A stretch of DNA of 43,696 bases, from contig JAGQPF010000175.1 of the NCBI GenBank assembly GCA_020426845.1, positions 1 through 43,696 on the forward strand, in the 5' to 3' direction. This document shows positions 35,769 through 43,696 of this stretch, piece after piece (within the stretch, counting starts at the first letter, position 1; each line of letters opens with the position of its first letter). Origin of the DNA: Planctomycetales bacterium. GTDB lineage: Bacteria; Planctomycetota; Planctomycetia; Pirellulales; Pirellulaceae. Position numbers and translations under genes: made by a program. The notes below the pieces were generated by a model that did not search any database, was not told the DNA's origin, and saw only the letters and a list, made by a program, of their open reading frames with translations.

Positions 35769-36512
35769 ATGGGTGGGATGCGACGTTCGCTCGGTTACCT
35801 GATTTTGGTCGCAGCGGCTTTCTACGTGCCCAAGGCGTTCAGCACGGGCGAATTCACCTCGGCGATGAAAAAGTTGCTGCGCACCGGGGAGGCGCGGCAA
35901 GACGGCGCAACGTCCCTTGAGGGCGAGCGATTGGCGTTGGGTGCTTACGGAGTGGAGCTCCATCCAACGAGCTACTCGGGCGGCTCGCCCGGCACAGGGC
36001 AAGCCCGCCCAACTCCGCCGATTCCGGCGCCAGCCGTGACCCGCGAGCTGTTGCCGCTGGACAAATTCCTGCGTTTTGACGTCACGCCGGAATGGGTCAC
36101 GACGCAATTCGAGCGAGTCAGTGTGCTTCCCACAATCGGCGGCGACGCGATGCGCGTGGCCTTGATCACCGGCACACGCGTCACCGATCTCGCCGGGTCG
36201 CTGACGTACCACTTCGACGAACAACAGCTCGTGCAACGGATCTCGTTGCAGGCGGTCACGGGGGATCCGCGCCCACTCGTGCAATTTGTCGAACAACACT
36301 ACAAGCTCAAGGAGCTGCAGCCGGACGTCTACATCAGCCAGTACAACCGCGTCGTGATCAGCGGCCTGATGGTCCAACGATCGCGCGTGATCCAACGCGA
36401 CCGCCCGCAGGGAAACACCACGATCTTGCTCGAGTTGAATCGTCCGAATCAAGCGGGACCCGGGGTCAGCGAGGAGTTTCACCGACAGCTGACGATGGCT
36501 GCCGCCAGTTAG
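35769..36512 (+). CDS. Hypothetical membrane-anchored protein
   Basis: A 247-aa protein, ATG 35769 preceded by GGGAGAAGGACAG. One N-terminal hydrophobic segment (LGYLILVAAAFYVPKAF) acts as a signal or anchor. Then comes a linker rich in Pro/Thr/Gly. A folded region at about 100-240 (LDKFLRFDVTPEWVTTQFER, LTYHFDEQQLVQRISLQAVT, LVQFVEQHYKLKELQPDVYI) has an alpha/beta look. No family was recognised. It stands alone and is convergent with the PDZ gene. Confidence 0.72.
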   Translation: MGGMRRSLGYLILVAAAFYVPKAFSTGEFTSAMKKLLRTGEARQDGATSLEGERLALGAYGVELHPTSYSGGSPGTGQARPTPPIPAPAVTRELLPLDKFLRFDVTPEWVTTQFERVSVLPTIGGDAMRVALITGTRVTDLAGSLTYHFDEQQLVQRISLQAVTGDPRPLVQFVEQHYKLKELQPDVYISQYNRVVISGLMVQRSRVIQRDRPQGNTTILLELNRPNQAGPGVSEEFHRQLTMAAAS

Positions 36513-36540
36513 GAACGAAGGACGAGCGGAGGCGTTCGAA

Positions 36541-36669
36541 GGAAACCCGGAGTGTAAGAGCGTAAGCGAGGGATCGGCCTACGAGAAACCGTAGGGTCGC
36601 AACGACGGACTGGAAGTCCGTCGTACGGAACCGAAAGGAAACCCGAAGCGTAAGAGCGTAAGCGAGGGA
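36541..36669 (+). repeat. Two CCCGAAGCG...CGAGGGA repeats and a hairpin
   Basis: The 28-bp-family repeats at 36541-36573 and 36637-36669 have an extra AAGAGCG insertion. Between them ACGACGGACT-GGA-AGTCCGTCGT (36602-36624) is a perfect 10-bp hairpin. All lie between two convergent gene ends. Confidence 0.8.
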
Positions 36670-36716
36670 TCGAGCTCCCGATTCTGGCTCCTTGGGGGAT
36701 TCACGACGGCGCGGGT

Positions 36717-37748
36717 TCAACGCTCGGAACCCAGTTGTTCAAGCGCCTGGAGGCGCAGCTGAAGTCTGCGGATCTCGCTGCGGAGCGACTGGATCTCGAC
36801 GTCGATGCCCGTGGGCGACAAGCCTGCGGGCGCGGGCAACTCCGGCCGCTGCACGCGATCGGGAGCGGTTGTGTCGGTCCGTCCCGCCAGCTGCACGAAC
36901 GCCGAACGCAAGCGAGTGCCTTCATAGAACCGCAAATTGACGATATCCCCCGCCGCCTTGGCGCCCACGGCCGCGCGGAGCGAGTCGGGCGAAGTGATGG
37001 CGATGTCGTCCAACTGCACGATCACGGCGCCGACGGGAATGCGAGCCACCCATGCGGGCGTTCCCGCCAACACGCTCTCGACAATGGCTCCGCCTCGGAT
37101 CGGCAATCCAAGTCGCGCGGCGACCACGGCGTCGACGCTCCGTGTGACAACGCCCAACATGGCAGCGCCCGTCGCGGAGCTCTGAGCCGGCGGCGGCGCA
37201 GGCGACTCGGTCGCTGGCCGCGGGGTCAATGTCGCGGTCAACTCGAGCAACTGGCCGGCGCGGAACACTTCGAACTTGACTTCCTGGCCGGGACCGAGTC
37301 CTCGCATGACATTGGCCAGGTCGGCGACCGTTGCGATGGGCGTCCCATTGCATCGCTGAATCACATCGCCGCGTCGCAGCAACGCTTGCTCGGCGGGGCC
37401 GGCCGGCTCAACACGAAGCACTTCGGCGCCGATGCCCTGTTCGACCGTGTCCGCTGTCAAACCCAAGTAGCCGGCAGTTGACTCCGCCGCAGGAGCGACC
37501 GGCTGAGCTGGCGTCGCCGGCTGCTCCGGCATCGGTTGAACCGGAGCCGGCTGAACCGGGAGGGGAGGCGGGGGAAGGGTCGGCGTTGCGGGCGGATCGA
37601 GCAGGTCGGGACGCAACGGTTGTGCCGACGAGACCGCCGGCAGCGAAGTCGCAACGAGAACAAAAAAGACGCGAGCGAAATTCCATCGGGGAACATTTCC
37701 AGCCGACTTCGCCGAGTCGTGTGAGCCGATTCGTGGCTTGAGCAACAT
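36717..37748 (-). CDS. Exported double-PDZ protein
   Basis: A 343-aa protein, ATG 37748 with GGGAGGATCACTCG upstream. It has a signal peptide (FARVFFVLVATSLPAVSSAQ), then a Pro/Gln-rich linker at residues about 50-90. A first PDZ lies at about 92-180 (GYLGLTADTVEQGIGAEVLR, LLRRGDVIQRCNGTPIATVA) and a second at about 195-290 (AMLGVVTRSVDAVVAARLGL, VGAVIVQLDDIAITSPDSLR). The C-terminus is a short coiled coil (EIQSLRSEIRRLQLRLQALE). There is no protease domain, so it is an envelope scaffold or adaptor rather than a DegP-type protease. It is divergent from the GNAT gene, 41 bp away. Confidence 0.88.
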   Translation of the reverse strand: MLLKPRIGSHDSAKSAGNVPRWNFARVFFVLVATSLPAVSSAQPLRPDLLDPPATPTLPPPPLPVQPAPVQPMPEQPATPAQPVAPAAESTAGYLGLTADTVEQGIGAEVLRVEPAGPAEQALLRRGDVIQRCNGTPIATVADLANVMRGLGPGQEVKFEVFRAGQLLELTATLTPRPATESPAPPPAQSSATGAAMLGVVTRSVDAVVAARLGLPIRGGAIVESVLAGTPAWVARIPVGAVIVQLDDIAITSPDSLRAAVGAKAAGDIVNLRFYEGTRLRSAFVQLAGRTDTTAPDRVQRPELPAPAGLSPTGIDVEIQSLRSEIRRLQLRLQALEQLGSER

Positions 37749-37789
37749 CGAGTGATCCTCCCGTCGCCCCGCCGGCGATACGATGAGTT

Positions 37790-38764
37790 GTGAAGAGTGT
37801 GCGATTCCATTGTCCGCCGATTCCCGGGAAGTTCAAGAAGTTGCCTCGCGCCGAACACGCCTCCGACCGCCTTGTCTGCCCATCGCTGCTGGATGCCGCC
37901 GATCTACGGTGGCTGAGCGAACTCGAGCCGGATGCCGAAAGCCTTGCCGAGCAGCTGCAGGCCGGGCGGGCGCCGGATTGGCAAGTGGGGCGCCTGGGCC
38001 CCGTGTGGATGGGTGTTCACCTGCTCAGTCGACACGTCGCTCGGATCTGGTGGCGCCATGACGATCAGGCCGTCTTGCACAAGCAGCAGGCGGATCCGCT
38101 GGCAGCGATGGCCTGGCTGGAGACACAGCTAGAGCAGCGCGGGCTGAGCCAATGGCATTTTCTGATGGCGATGGGCGACGCTCGGGCGGACGCGGTCGCG
38201 GCGTCAGGCTACCGACGCTCACGGGTGCTGTCGCTATTGGTGCCTCCGCAGCTCGCGATCGATCTGGGAGCGGCCGGCACGCCCCATCGCCTCGACGGCG
38301 CCGACTGTAACGCGATCTACCACACTCGCGAGCTCGACGTCGCGAATTGGGAGGCGCTCTTCGAGGCGACCACGGTTGCTTCAGCAGACAACACCGTGGG
38401 GCGTCTGGGGCCCGCCGAGCAGTGGGAGAACTTGGTCGCTTCGGCAAGCAGTCCGCTGCTGCTGGTGCATCGTTCGTTGGATGATGCAGCCGAGGATGGC
38501 GGCATGCTGTTGCTAGCGGAGACAACGCCGCTCGAGGGCAAGTCGTCCAAGTGCATGGAGATCTCCTATTTGGGAGTCGTGGCGGAACAGCGTCGCCGAG
38601 GCATTGGTGGCTGCTTGCTCGACGAAGCATTGCGGCGGGCGTCCGCAGCGGGGGCGACATCATTGCGCGTCTGGGTGGATGCGGAAAATCAAGCGGCGCG
38701 AGCCCTCTACGCGTCGCGCTGGTTTGAAGCACAGTTGGAATTGGCGTGTTGGCGGCGTGGTTGA
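37790..38764 (+). CDS. GNAT-family N-acetyltransferase
   Basis: A 324-aa protein, start GTG 37790. The C-terminal GNAT domain covers about residues 245-320, with acetyl-CoA-binding motif A in YLGVVAEQRRRGIGGCLLDE (R/Q-x-x-G-x-G/A) and motif B in ASAAGATSLRVWVDAENQAA and RALYASRWFEAQ. The N-terminal 200 residues may be a degenerate second GNAT fold. The substrate is unknown. Confidence 0.85.
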   Translation: MKSVRFHCPPIPGKFKKLPRAEHASDRLVCPSLLDAADLRWLSELEPDAESLAEQLQAGRAPDWQVGRLGPVWMGVHLLSRHVARIWWRHDDQAVLHKQQADPLAAMAWLETQLEQRGLSQWHFLMAMGDARADAVAASGYRRSRVLSLLVPPQLAIDLGAAGTPHRLDGADCNAIYHTRELDVANWEALFEATTVASADNTVGRLGPAEQWENLVASASSPLLLVHRSLDDAAEDGGMLLLAETTPLEGKSSKCMEISYLGVVAEQRRRGIGGCLLDEALRRASAAGATSLRVWVDAENQAARALYASRWFEAQLELACWRRG

Positions 38765-39056
38765 TGGTCGTTTTCAACAGGTTGTTAGTTCTCGGTGGAT
38801 GCGCCAGGGCAGTCGCGATTACACGGGCCCCGCGCAAATGACGAACGTCCGTCGCCCTTGGGGGGCTTTGCGCAGCGCTAGGGCGTAGAGGGCTGCAAGC
38901 GTTTGATGGGTCGAACAACTTTTCCACCAACGCAAAGCTCGCCGCGGCGCGTCTTCACTGGTGGAAGTTCTGTTGAGGCCGTGACGATAATTCGGCAATT
39001 TCGGCCGCCACCGCGCGACTTTGCGCGAACTTGGCGTGAAGGGATTGTGAAGAGGT

Positions 39057-39084
39057 TTGACAGCAGTGCTAGCACTCGTACAAT
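39057..39084 (+). promoter_or_regulatory. Sigma-70-like promoter with palindromic operator in spacer
   Basis: A perfect -35 TTGACA (39057-39062), 16-bp spacer, and -10 TACAAT (39079-39084). The spacer contains the perfect 12-bp palindrome AGTGCTAGCACT (39065-39076), placed like a repressor operator. It is the best promoter seen in the window and points toward dnaA, 372 bp downstream. Confidence 0.65.
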
Positions 39085-39152
39085 CGCCGATCCGTTGAAC
39101 GCAGCCACCTATGGGCGACTCAATTCTCGACGAGATTGAGTTGCCGCACATG

Positions 39153-39255
39153 TGGATCGTCAAGTCTTGGTTTTGAGGTTGGAAAACTCGCGAAGTCGTG
39201 GCAAGCAACGAGCTTGGGGCGGCGGCCAACCCAACGTTTTCGAGTTGACGGGGCA
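39153..39255 (+). repeat. 103-bp TIR element, copy C
   Basis: Inverted relative to copies A and B and closely similar to A, sharing AACGTTGGGTTGGCCGCCGC in the core. It lies in the presumed dnaA 5' leader. Ends are TGGATCGTCAAG and TTGACGGGGCA. Confidence 0.8.
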
Positions 39256-39455
39256 CGAGTGGTTAAGCGTTGAATGCTTCGCATTGACGCGAGGCTGGCA
39301 GGCCGTTGAGAGACACCTGTTGAGGCCAGACGCAGTGGCTGTTTTCAGCCGTTGGGATTGCCTGGTGGGTGTGTTTTGGCAGGTGGCTAAGCCGTTGTGG
39401 GATGACACTTTCGGTTGTCGCGGCGACGCGGCGAGGAACATCAAGGAAGACCGGT

Positions 39456-40877
39456 ATGGAGATCGAACGGGCGATACGACGCGCCCTGACAGAGCAGATC
39501 GGTCAGGATCGCTACGACGTCTGGTTCGGTGACCGCATTGAGATGCAGGTCGCGGGCCGACGGTTGACGGTGATCTCTCGAAATCAGTTCGGGTTAGACC
39601 GATTGCGCAAGGATTTCGCCCAAGATCTTTCGGCGGTGGCTCGGCGTATGCTTGGGCCTGCTGGCGCGGTAGAATACGCGGTGTCAGCTACCCCGCCCCA
39701 ACCGTTGGAGTCCGTGGGCGGAGTCAGGGACGCTGACCCCTCGGACGGCGCCCCCGTCGCGACCAAGCGGCCCGCGAGCCGCCGCAACGCGACAAAGGTC
39801 GCCGCGCACGGCGCAGTCCAGGGAGCACGCATGGAGGCGGGAACCGGCCTCCCTCATGCCCACCGATTGGACAATTTCGTGGTTAGCGACGGAACCCAAG
39901 TGGCTTTGACCTCGGCGCAGATTGTGCTCGATCGCCCGGGCCAATGCAGCCCGCTGTTTGTTTACGGTCCCAGCGGCTGTGGCAAGACGCATTTGTTGGA
40001 CGGCATTCGTCGCGCTGCGATGACTCGGATGCGACGGATTGTGATGTTGTCGGCCGAGCAGTTCACGTCGGAGTTCCTTGGCGCCCTTCACGGCAGTGGC
40101 TTGCCGAATTTTCGTCGCCGCTACCGTGACGTCGAGCTGTTGATGCTGGACGACGTGCAGTTCTTCGCCAACAAGCGCGCGACGCTCGTCGAGCTTCAAC
40201 ACACGCTCGATTCCTTGCTGCGTCAACATCGGCAGGTCGTGTTGTCGGCCGATCGCTCGCCGGCGGAGCTCAACGGGCTGGGGCCGGAGCTGGTGACGCG
40301 GATGGCGGGCGGGTTGGTCTGTGGCATGGAGCATCCCGGCCAGGAGGCTCGGGTGCGCATTCTGCAATCGATCTGCGGGACCGCCGGGTTGTCGGCGCCG
40401 CTGGACGTGATCGAATTCGTGGCTGGCCAGCTGTCCGGAGACGCTCGACAGTTGCGCGGCGCCGCGCATCGGCTGTTGGCCTACAGCGAGGCGACGGGCG
40501 AGCAAGTCACGGTGACGATGGCTGAGCGAGTGTTGTCGGACGTGATTCGCGCGACGTGTCGCGCGGTGCGGCTCAAGGACATCGAGTCGGCCGTGTGCGA
40601 TGTGTTCGGGTTGCAGCCCGAGGACTTGCATTCGGAGCGTCGCAGCCGGGCGGTTTCCCAGCCCCGCATGTTGGCGATGTGGCTGGCTCGCAAGCACACT
40701 CGAGCGGCCTTTTCGGAGATCGGCGACTATTTCGGCGGCCGCAGCCACAGCACCGTGATCTCCGCCTCGAAAAAGGTCAGCGGCTGGGTGCAAGACGGCT
40801 CGGCCATTCAGGTGGCCCACGGTGAATGTCCGATTGACGACGCGATTCGCCGCGTTGAGACTCGCCTACGAGCTTGA
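39456..40877 (+). CDS. dnaA: Chromosomal replication initiator DnaA
   Basis: A 473-aa protein, ATG 39456 with AAGGAAG upstream. Domain I is at residues 1-75 (QIGQDRYDVWFGDRIEMQVA), followed by a variable linker of about 70 residues. The AAA+ domain III starts about residue 140 with Walker A FVYGPSGCGKTHLLDGI and Walker B LLMLDDVQFFANKRA. Sensor and arginine-rich segments are SADRSPAELNGLGPELVTRM. Domain IV contains the DNA-binding helix-turn-helix TRAAFSEIGDYFGGRSHSTV. It initiates replication by binding DnaA boxes. dnaN does not follow; tad-type genes do. The C-terminus is followed by a duplicated GAGCTTGAGGCTCGC tract. Confidence 0.92.
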   Translation: MEIERAIRRALTEQIGQDRYDVWFGDRIEMQVAGRRLTVISRNQFGLDRLRKDFAQDLSAVARRMLGPAGAVEYAVSATPPQPLESVGGVRDADPSDGAPVATKRPASRRNATKVAAHGAVQGARMEAGTGLPHAHRLDNFVVSDGTQVALTSAQIVLDRPGQCSPLFVYGPSGCGKTHLLDGIRRAAMTRMRRIVMLSAEQFTSEFLGALHGSGLPNFRRRYRDVELLMLDDVQFFANKRATLVELQHTLDSLLRQHRQVVLSADRSPAELNGLGPELVTRMAGGLVCGMEHPGQEARVRILQSICGTAGLSAPLDVIEFVAGQLSGDARQLRGAAHRLLAYSEATGEQVTVTMAERVLSDVIRATCRAVRLKDIESAVCDVFGLQPEDLHSERRSRAVSQPRMLAMWLARKHTRAAFSEIGDYFGGRSHSTVISASKKVSGWVQDGSAIQVAHGECPIDDAIRRVETRLRA

Positions 40878-41366
40878 GGCTCGCCTTAGAGCTTGAGGCT
40901 CGCTTCGGCCAAGGCATGCTGCGCGCGTAGCATGGGCGTCCTCGCCCGTGCAGCACTGCCCAGCCCTGTTACACCGGCCAAGACACGCTTCGCGCGTAGC
41001 ATGGGCGTCCTCGCCCGGCAGCCCTGTTGCACCGGCCAAGACACCCTTCGCGCGTAGCATGGGCGTCCTCGCCCGTGCAGAACTGCGCAACCCTACTGCG
41101 CCGGCCAAGGCACGCTTCGCGCGTAGCATGGGCGCCCTCGCGCGTCCTCGCCCGTGCAGAACTGAGCAGCCCCATCGCGCCGAAGTAGCCGACCTGCTTT
41201 GTCATCGGTGGGGCTCATATTTCTGCCTGTGGTGTCGTCGCCATCCACACGATCCTCACGATCGGTTTCACTTGCCGCCACCACCAACTTCGTGGAAGGG
41301 ATTTGAATGGATCTCTCCGGATTTCCGACCTAGGAATTAGTTGACCCGTGTATTTGGAGATGATCC
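40878..41366. other. Intergenic repeat region after dnaA
   Basis: 489 bp with no recognised gene. It holds the repeat array at 40907-41175 and then about 190 bp of unstructured sequence that must contain the promoter of the tad-type genes. Confidence 0.6.
40907..41175 (+). repeat. Four tandem units of the GTAGCATGGGCGTCCTCGCC repeat
   Basis: GTAGCATGGG occurs at 40927, 40995, 41054 and 41123 (spacing 68, 59 and 69 bp), each followed by (c)GTCCTCGCCCG(t)GCAG and CCGGCCAAG. GGGCG-TCCT-CGCCC forms a hairpin in each unit; the fourth has an internal duplication. A related inverted copy lies at about 21957-21984. Confidence 0.88.
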
Positions 41367-41837
41367 ATGAAGCGTCAGCCGATTCGAATCGCCAAGCATC
41401 ATCGCGCTCGCCGTGGTGCGGCGACCGTGGAGCTGGCAATCTGTTTGCCCGTGCTCTGCGGACTGATTTTTGGCGCGATTGAGGCCTGCGGCATGATCTA
41501 CACGACGCAGAGCCTGGAGATCGCCGCGTATGAGTCCTGCCGGATGGCGATTCGGGAGACGGCTTATCAGCGCCAACCTGGCCAGCCGAACGTGATGACC
41601 AACGCTCAGGTCATCGCTCACGCCGAGGATGTGCTCGAAGAGCGCGGAATCGTCGGCGCCACCGTGGAGATCAGCTCGGACGACCTGACCAGTGTGGCTG
41701 GCGGAGCGGTCGTCACGGTGCGTATCACGGCCCCGGCATTGGCCAACAGCCTCATGCCTGGTTGGTTCTGGGACGACGTCCAAATTACCGCTCAGGCGGC
41801 GATGGTCAAGGAACGCACGACTTCAAGTGGCACCTAG
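41367..41837 (+). CDS. TadE-like pseudopilin
   Basis: A 156-aa protein, ATG 41367 with GGAGATGATCC upstream. A basic N-terminus (MKRQPIRIAKHHRARRG) is followed by the prepilin-like processing and hydrophobic segment AATVELAICLPVLCGLIFGA, with the conserved Glu five residues into the helix. This is the TadE/TadF signature of the tight-adherence system. The rest is a small soluble beta-rich domain. It leads a three-gene cluster. Confidence 0.88.
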   Translation: MKRQPIRIAKHHRARRGAATVELAICLPVLCGLIFGAIEACGMIYTTQSLEIAAYESCRMAIRETAYQRQPGQPNVMTNAQVIAHAEDVLEERGIVGATVEISSDDLTSVAGGAVVTVRITAPALANSLMPGWFWDDVQITAQAAMVKERTTSSGT

Positions 41838-41905
41838 TGAACTTTCTGACTTTGTACGACCCACAGCTTGAATCTACACCGAGAAGCAACACCGAGAGGC
41901 ACATC

Positions 41906-43021
41906 ATGAAGAGGCTCACGAGGTTTCGGCGCCGTGGCGCCATGGTCACGCTGGTTGGCTTCATGATGATCGTCGTGGTCGTCATGGGCGCAATCGCCGT
42001 GGATATTGCCTATGTTCAACTCGTCAATATGCAGCTTCGCAAGGCGACGGATGCCGCCGCCCATGCTGGCGCCGAGGCGTTGGCGCGGTTGCAAGACGAA
42101 CAATCGGGCATCGATGCGGCATTGAACGTTGCTTCTCAAAACACAGTGCTCGGCACCGGATTGGATTTGGACTCGAGCGACATTGAGCTCGGCCGAGTCA
42201 CCTATTTCAACGGCGCTTGGAGCTTCGACTCCGGGGTGGCATTGCCCAACGCCGTGCGAGTCAACAGCCAGCTGCGGCCCAATGGCTACATCACGACGTT
42301 GGGACGGCTAGCTGGCGTCGAGAACATACAGGTTGCTCAGTCGGCCACTGCCGCCCACGTCACTCGCGACATCTGTCTGGTGCTGGATCGCTCCGGATCG
42401 ATGGCGTTTGACATGTCCGGTGTTGACTGGAGCTATCCATCTGGCAGGGACTACTGCACCGACCCGCATCCCACGCTGAGTCGCTGGGCCGCGGTCGTGA
42501 GTGCCGTCGATGTGTTCATGAACGAGTTGAACGCGACCCAGCAGAGCGAGAAGTTGGCCCTGGTCACCTACGCTACGAGCTATCGCTCCTGCAATCGGCG
42601 CGTCAACGACTCGGACATCAATGAGCGACTGACTTTTGATTATCAAAACGTCACCGACGACCTGGATTATCTGAGCAACCGAGCCATTATCGGTGGCACC
42701 GCTATTTCCGCGGGGATCGACGATGCTGTCAACGTGCTCACCGACACGTCGCGGACGCGCCAATTCGCGGACAAGATGGTCGTGCTGTTGACGGACGGAC
42801 ACGAGAACTCGGGACGCTCCTCGTTGGACGCCGCGGACGACGCGGCCGCCGAGAACATCACCATTCATACGATTACATTCAGCGACAACGCGGATGTCAA
42901 TCGGATGCGGGAGGTGGCGGAGCGGACTGGCGGACAGCACTTTCATGCTCCCGACGAGGAGGCACTGATCGCGATCTTCCAAGAGATCGCCCGGGGCATT
43001 CCGATCGTCATGACGAACTAG
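41906..43021 (+). CDS. TadG-like protein with von Willebrand factor A domain
   Basis: A 371-aa protein started at ATG 41906 (GAGAGG upstream); an earlier in-frame start overlaps tadE and is unlikely. The N-terminal TadG/pilus segment is RRGAMVTLVGFMMIVVVVMGAIAVD, then YVQLVNMQLRKATDAAAHAG. The vWA domain is at about 165-355 with a complete MIDAS: DRSGSMAFD, the Thr of IIGGTAISAGID and Asp of VVLLTDGHENSG. It is probably an envelope protein of the Tad/Flp pilus type with metal-dependent adhesion. A strong terminator follows the stop. Confidence 0.9.
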   Translation: MKRLTRFRRRGAMVTLVGFMMIVVVVMGAIAVDIAYVQLVNMQLRKATDAAAHAGAEALARLQDEQSGIDAALNVASQNTVLGTGLDLDSSDIELGRVTYFNGAWSFDSGVALPNAVRVNSQLRPNGYITTLGRLAGVENIQVAQSATAAHVTRDICLVLDRSGSMAFDMSGVDWSYPSGRDYCTDPHPTLSRWAAVVSAVDVFMNELNATQQSEKLALVTYATSYRSCNRRVNDSDINERLTFDYQNVTDDLDYLSNRAIIGGTAISAGIDDAVNVLTDTSRTRQFADKMVVLLTDGHENSGRSSLDAADDAAAENITIHTITFSDNADVNRMREVAERTGGQHFHAPDEEALIAIFQEIARGIPIVMTN

Positions 43022-43034
43022 GGATCCCACACTA

Positions 43035-43081
43035 GGGCTGCGACATTCCTGGTCGGGATGTCGCAGCCATGCTGTTTTTTT
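43035..43081 (+). terminator. Rho-independent terminator after the TadG-like gene
   Basis: GGCTGCGACAT (43036-43046) pairs with ATGTCGCAGCC (43058-43068); three further pairs extend the stem to 14 bp around TGGTC. An eight-T tract (43074-43081) follows. Confidence 0.93.
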
Positions 43082-43189
43082 GCAATCATTGGGCGGCAGG
43101 CGGATGAGCTCCGCGCGAGTTTGGCAACAAACAAGAGTCACTGAGATACGTTGCCTTCGGCAACGCATATACTAACCAGACTGGTCAAT

Positions 43190-43630
43190 ATGCCGACTGC
43201 ATCGAAATCCGCCAACGCCAACGCCCGTCGTCGTACGGCAAGGCGCCGAAGCCGTCGAGGCACGCTGACCGTCGAGTTCGCGCTAACTTCCAGCGTGCTG
43301 TTCCTCTTCTTTATGGCGTCAATTGACTTCGCGCGAGTCAATTTGATTCGACACACCATCAATAACGCGGCCTTTGAAGCAGCCCGTGCCGGAATCATTC
43401 CCGGCGCCACTGCATCAACTTGTCAAACGCGCGCCCAAGCGATTCTCGCCGCCGGAATGGTGGTGGGCGCGACGATCGACGTCACGCCCAATACGATTGA
43501 GGAGTCGACGGAAGTCATCTCAGTCACCGTGACCGCTCCGCTGGCACCGAATCAGTGGGTGGTGAGCTGGTTCTTCCCGGCGGATGCGACCATCGTGAGA
43601 ACCAGCACCATTGTCCGCGAGACCTACTGA
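43190..43630 (+). CDS. TadE-like pseudopilin (second copy)
   Basis: A 146-aa protein, start taken as ATG 43190; an upstream TTG-started extension overlaps the hairpin GTTGCCTTCGGCAAC and is unlikely. The basic leader ANARRRTARRRSRRG is followed by TLTVEFALTSSVLFLFFMAS, with conserved Glu. HTINNAAFEAARAGIIPGAT is typical of TadE. It is separated from the TadG-like gene by a terminator, so it has its own promoter. Confidence 0.88.
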   Translation: MPTASKSANANARRRTARRRSRRGTLTVEFALTSSVLFLFFMASIDFARVNLIRHTINNAAFEAARAGIIPGATASTCQTRAQAILAAGMVVGATIDVTPNTIEESTEVISVTVTAPLAPNQWVVSWFFPADATIVRTSTIVRETY

Positions 43631-43696
43631 GCTAGCGTCATCCGACGTCTGCCTCAAGTCGCGGGTCGCGGTCTCAAGTCACGGGATCGCGATGAC

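Larger units (their letters stand above)
38765..39455. other. Long region upstream of dnaA
   Basis: 691 bp without a convincing gene. It contains an imperfect inverted repeat (AACTTTTCCACCA at about 38919 opposite TGGTGGAAGTT at about 38960), the promoter-like site at 39057-39084, a 21-codon ORF at 39111-39176, and copy C of the 103-bp element. TTTTCCACC differs by one base from the TTTTCCACA type of DnaA box, but no box cluster was found. An origin is therefore possible but not supported. Confidence 0.55.

Noticed and set aside
39065..39076. CIRCE (HrcA) operator
   Set aside because: AGTGCTAGCACT shares the TAGCAC half-site, but the two halves abut or overlap instead of being separated by 9 bp, and no chaperone gene follows.
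38765..39455. oriC upstream of dnaA
   Set aside because: Only one near-match to a DnaA box (TTTTCCACC) and one inverted partial match were seen. There is no AT-rich unwinding tract or box cluster.
40907..41175. CRISPR array
   Set aside because: The segments between the conserved parts are themselves similar and the unit length varies. No cas genes are present.

Overview
The window looks like a chromosomal segment of a GC-rich planctomycete, probably of the Pirellulales type. Support comes from gene content: a giant secreted protein with an N-terminal LEPR-XLL-like motif (LEERVLFS), DUF1501 and tandem DUF1080 proteins, a ceramidase-like hydrolase, an HTTM membrane protein, tetrahydromethanopterin (H4MPT)-linked C1 genes in a bacterium, and many short palindromic intergenic repeats. 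No database search was possible, so the assignment is inference.

Layout. 1-4739 (minus, running off the left edge): a giant surface protein with DUF4347, SdrD-like, beta-helix and cadherin-like domains. 4989-8054 (plus): an HTTM protein and a PQQ-type beta-propeller protein. 8110-10182 (minus): a RimK-like ligase and methenyl-H4MPT cyclohydrolase (mch). 10796-11660 (plus): a DtxR-family regulator and tRNA-Gln(CUG). 11756-13769: a secreted WD40-like protein and a small membrane protein, neither with a known role. 14125-18645 (minus): a formylmethanofuran dehydrogenase operon in the order fwdD, a 54-aa ORF, fwdB, fwdA, fwdC. 19008-21179: a DUF1156-type DNA methyltransferase. 21439-21801: a small winged-helix-like ORF. 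22278-29985: a sugar-acid catabolic neighbourhood with an MFS transporter, a ceramidase-like hydrolase and a galactonate-dehydratase-like enolase on plus, facing DUF1501, a DHDPS-family aldolase/dehydratase and DUF1080 on minus. 30327-35312: a 1661-aa TPR protein with an embedded C39-like peptidase domain. 35769-38764: a membrane-anchored protein, a double-PDZ protein and a GNAT acetyltransferase. 39456-40877: dnaA. 41367-43630: TadE, TadG-like vWA and TadE pseudopilin-type genes.

The most striking observation is in fwdB. The gene is interrupted by one in-frame TGA at codon 116, exactly where catalytically active FwdB/FmdB enzymes carry the Mo/W-ligating Cys or selenocysteine (x-HGP context). 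The frame continues without a shift on both sides. A hairpin with a 7-bp stem and an AGUU loop lies 26 nt downstream, which fits the general rules for a bacterial SECIS element. Together with an intact N-terminal [4Fe-4S] cysteine motif and a FwdD (molybdopterin dinucleotide-binding) subunit, this predicts a redox-active selenocysteine formylmethanofuran dehydrogenase in a bacterium. It would not be the redox-inactive formyltransferase/hydrolase (Fhc) known from methylotrophs. Mch and the RimK-like ligase, 4-10 kb away, belong to the same H4MPT C1 pathway.

The intergenic DNA is dominated by several repeat families. They are 103-bp elements with terminal inverted repeats (three copies, one directly abutting the mch stop codon), a 28-bp tandem array with dispersed relatives mostly at gene 3' ends, CACAGGCTGCCAGCCTGTG palindromes, and roughly 60-69-bp tandem units after dnaA.
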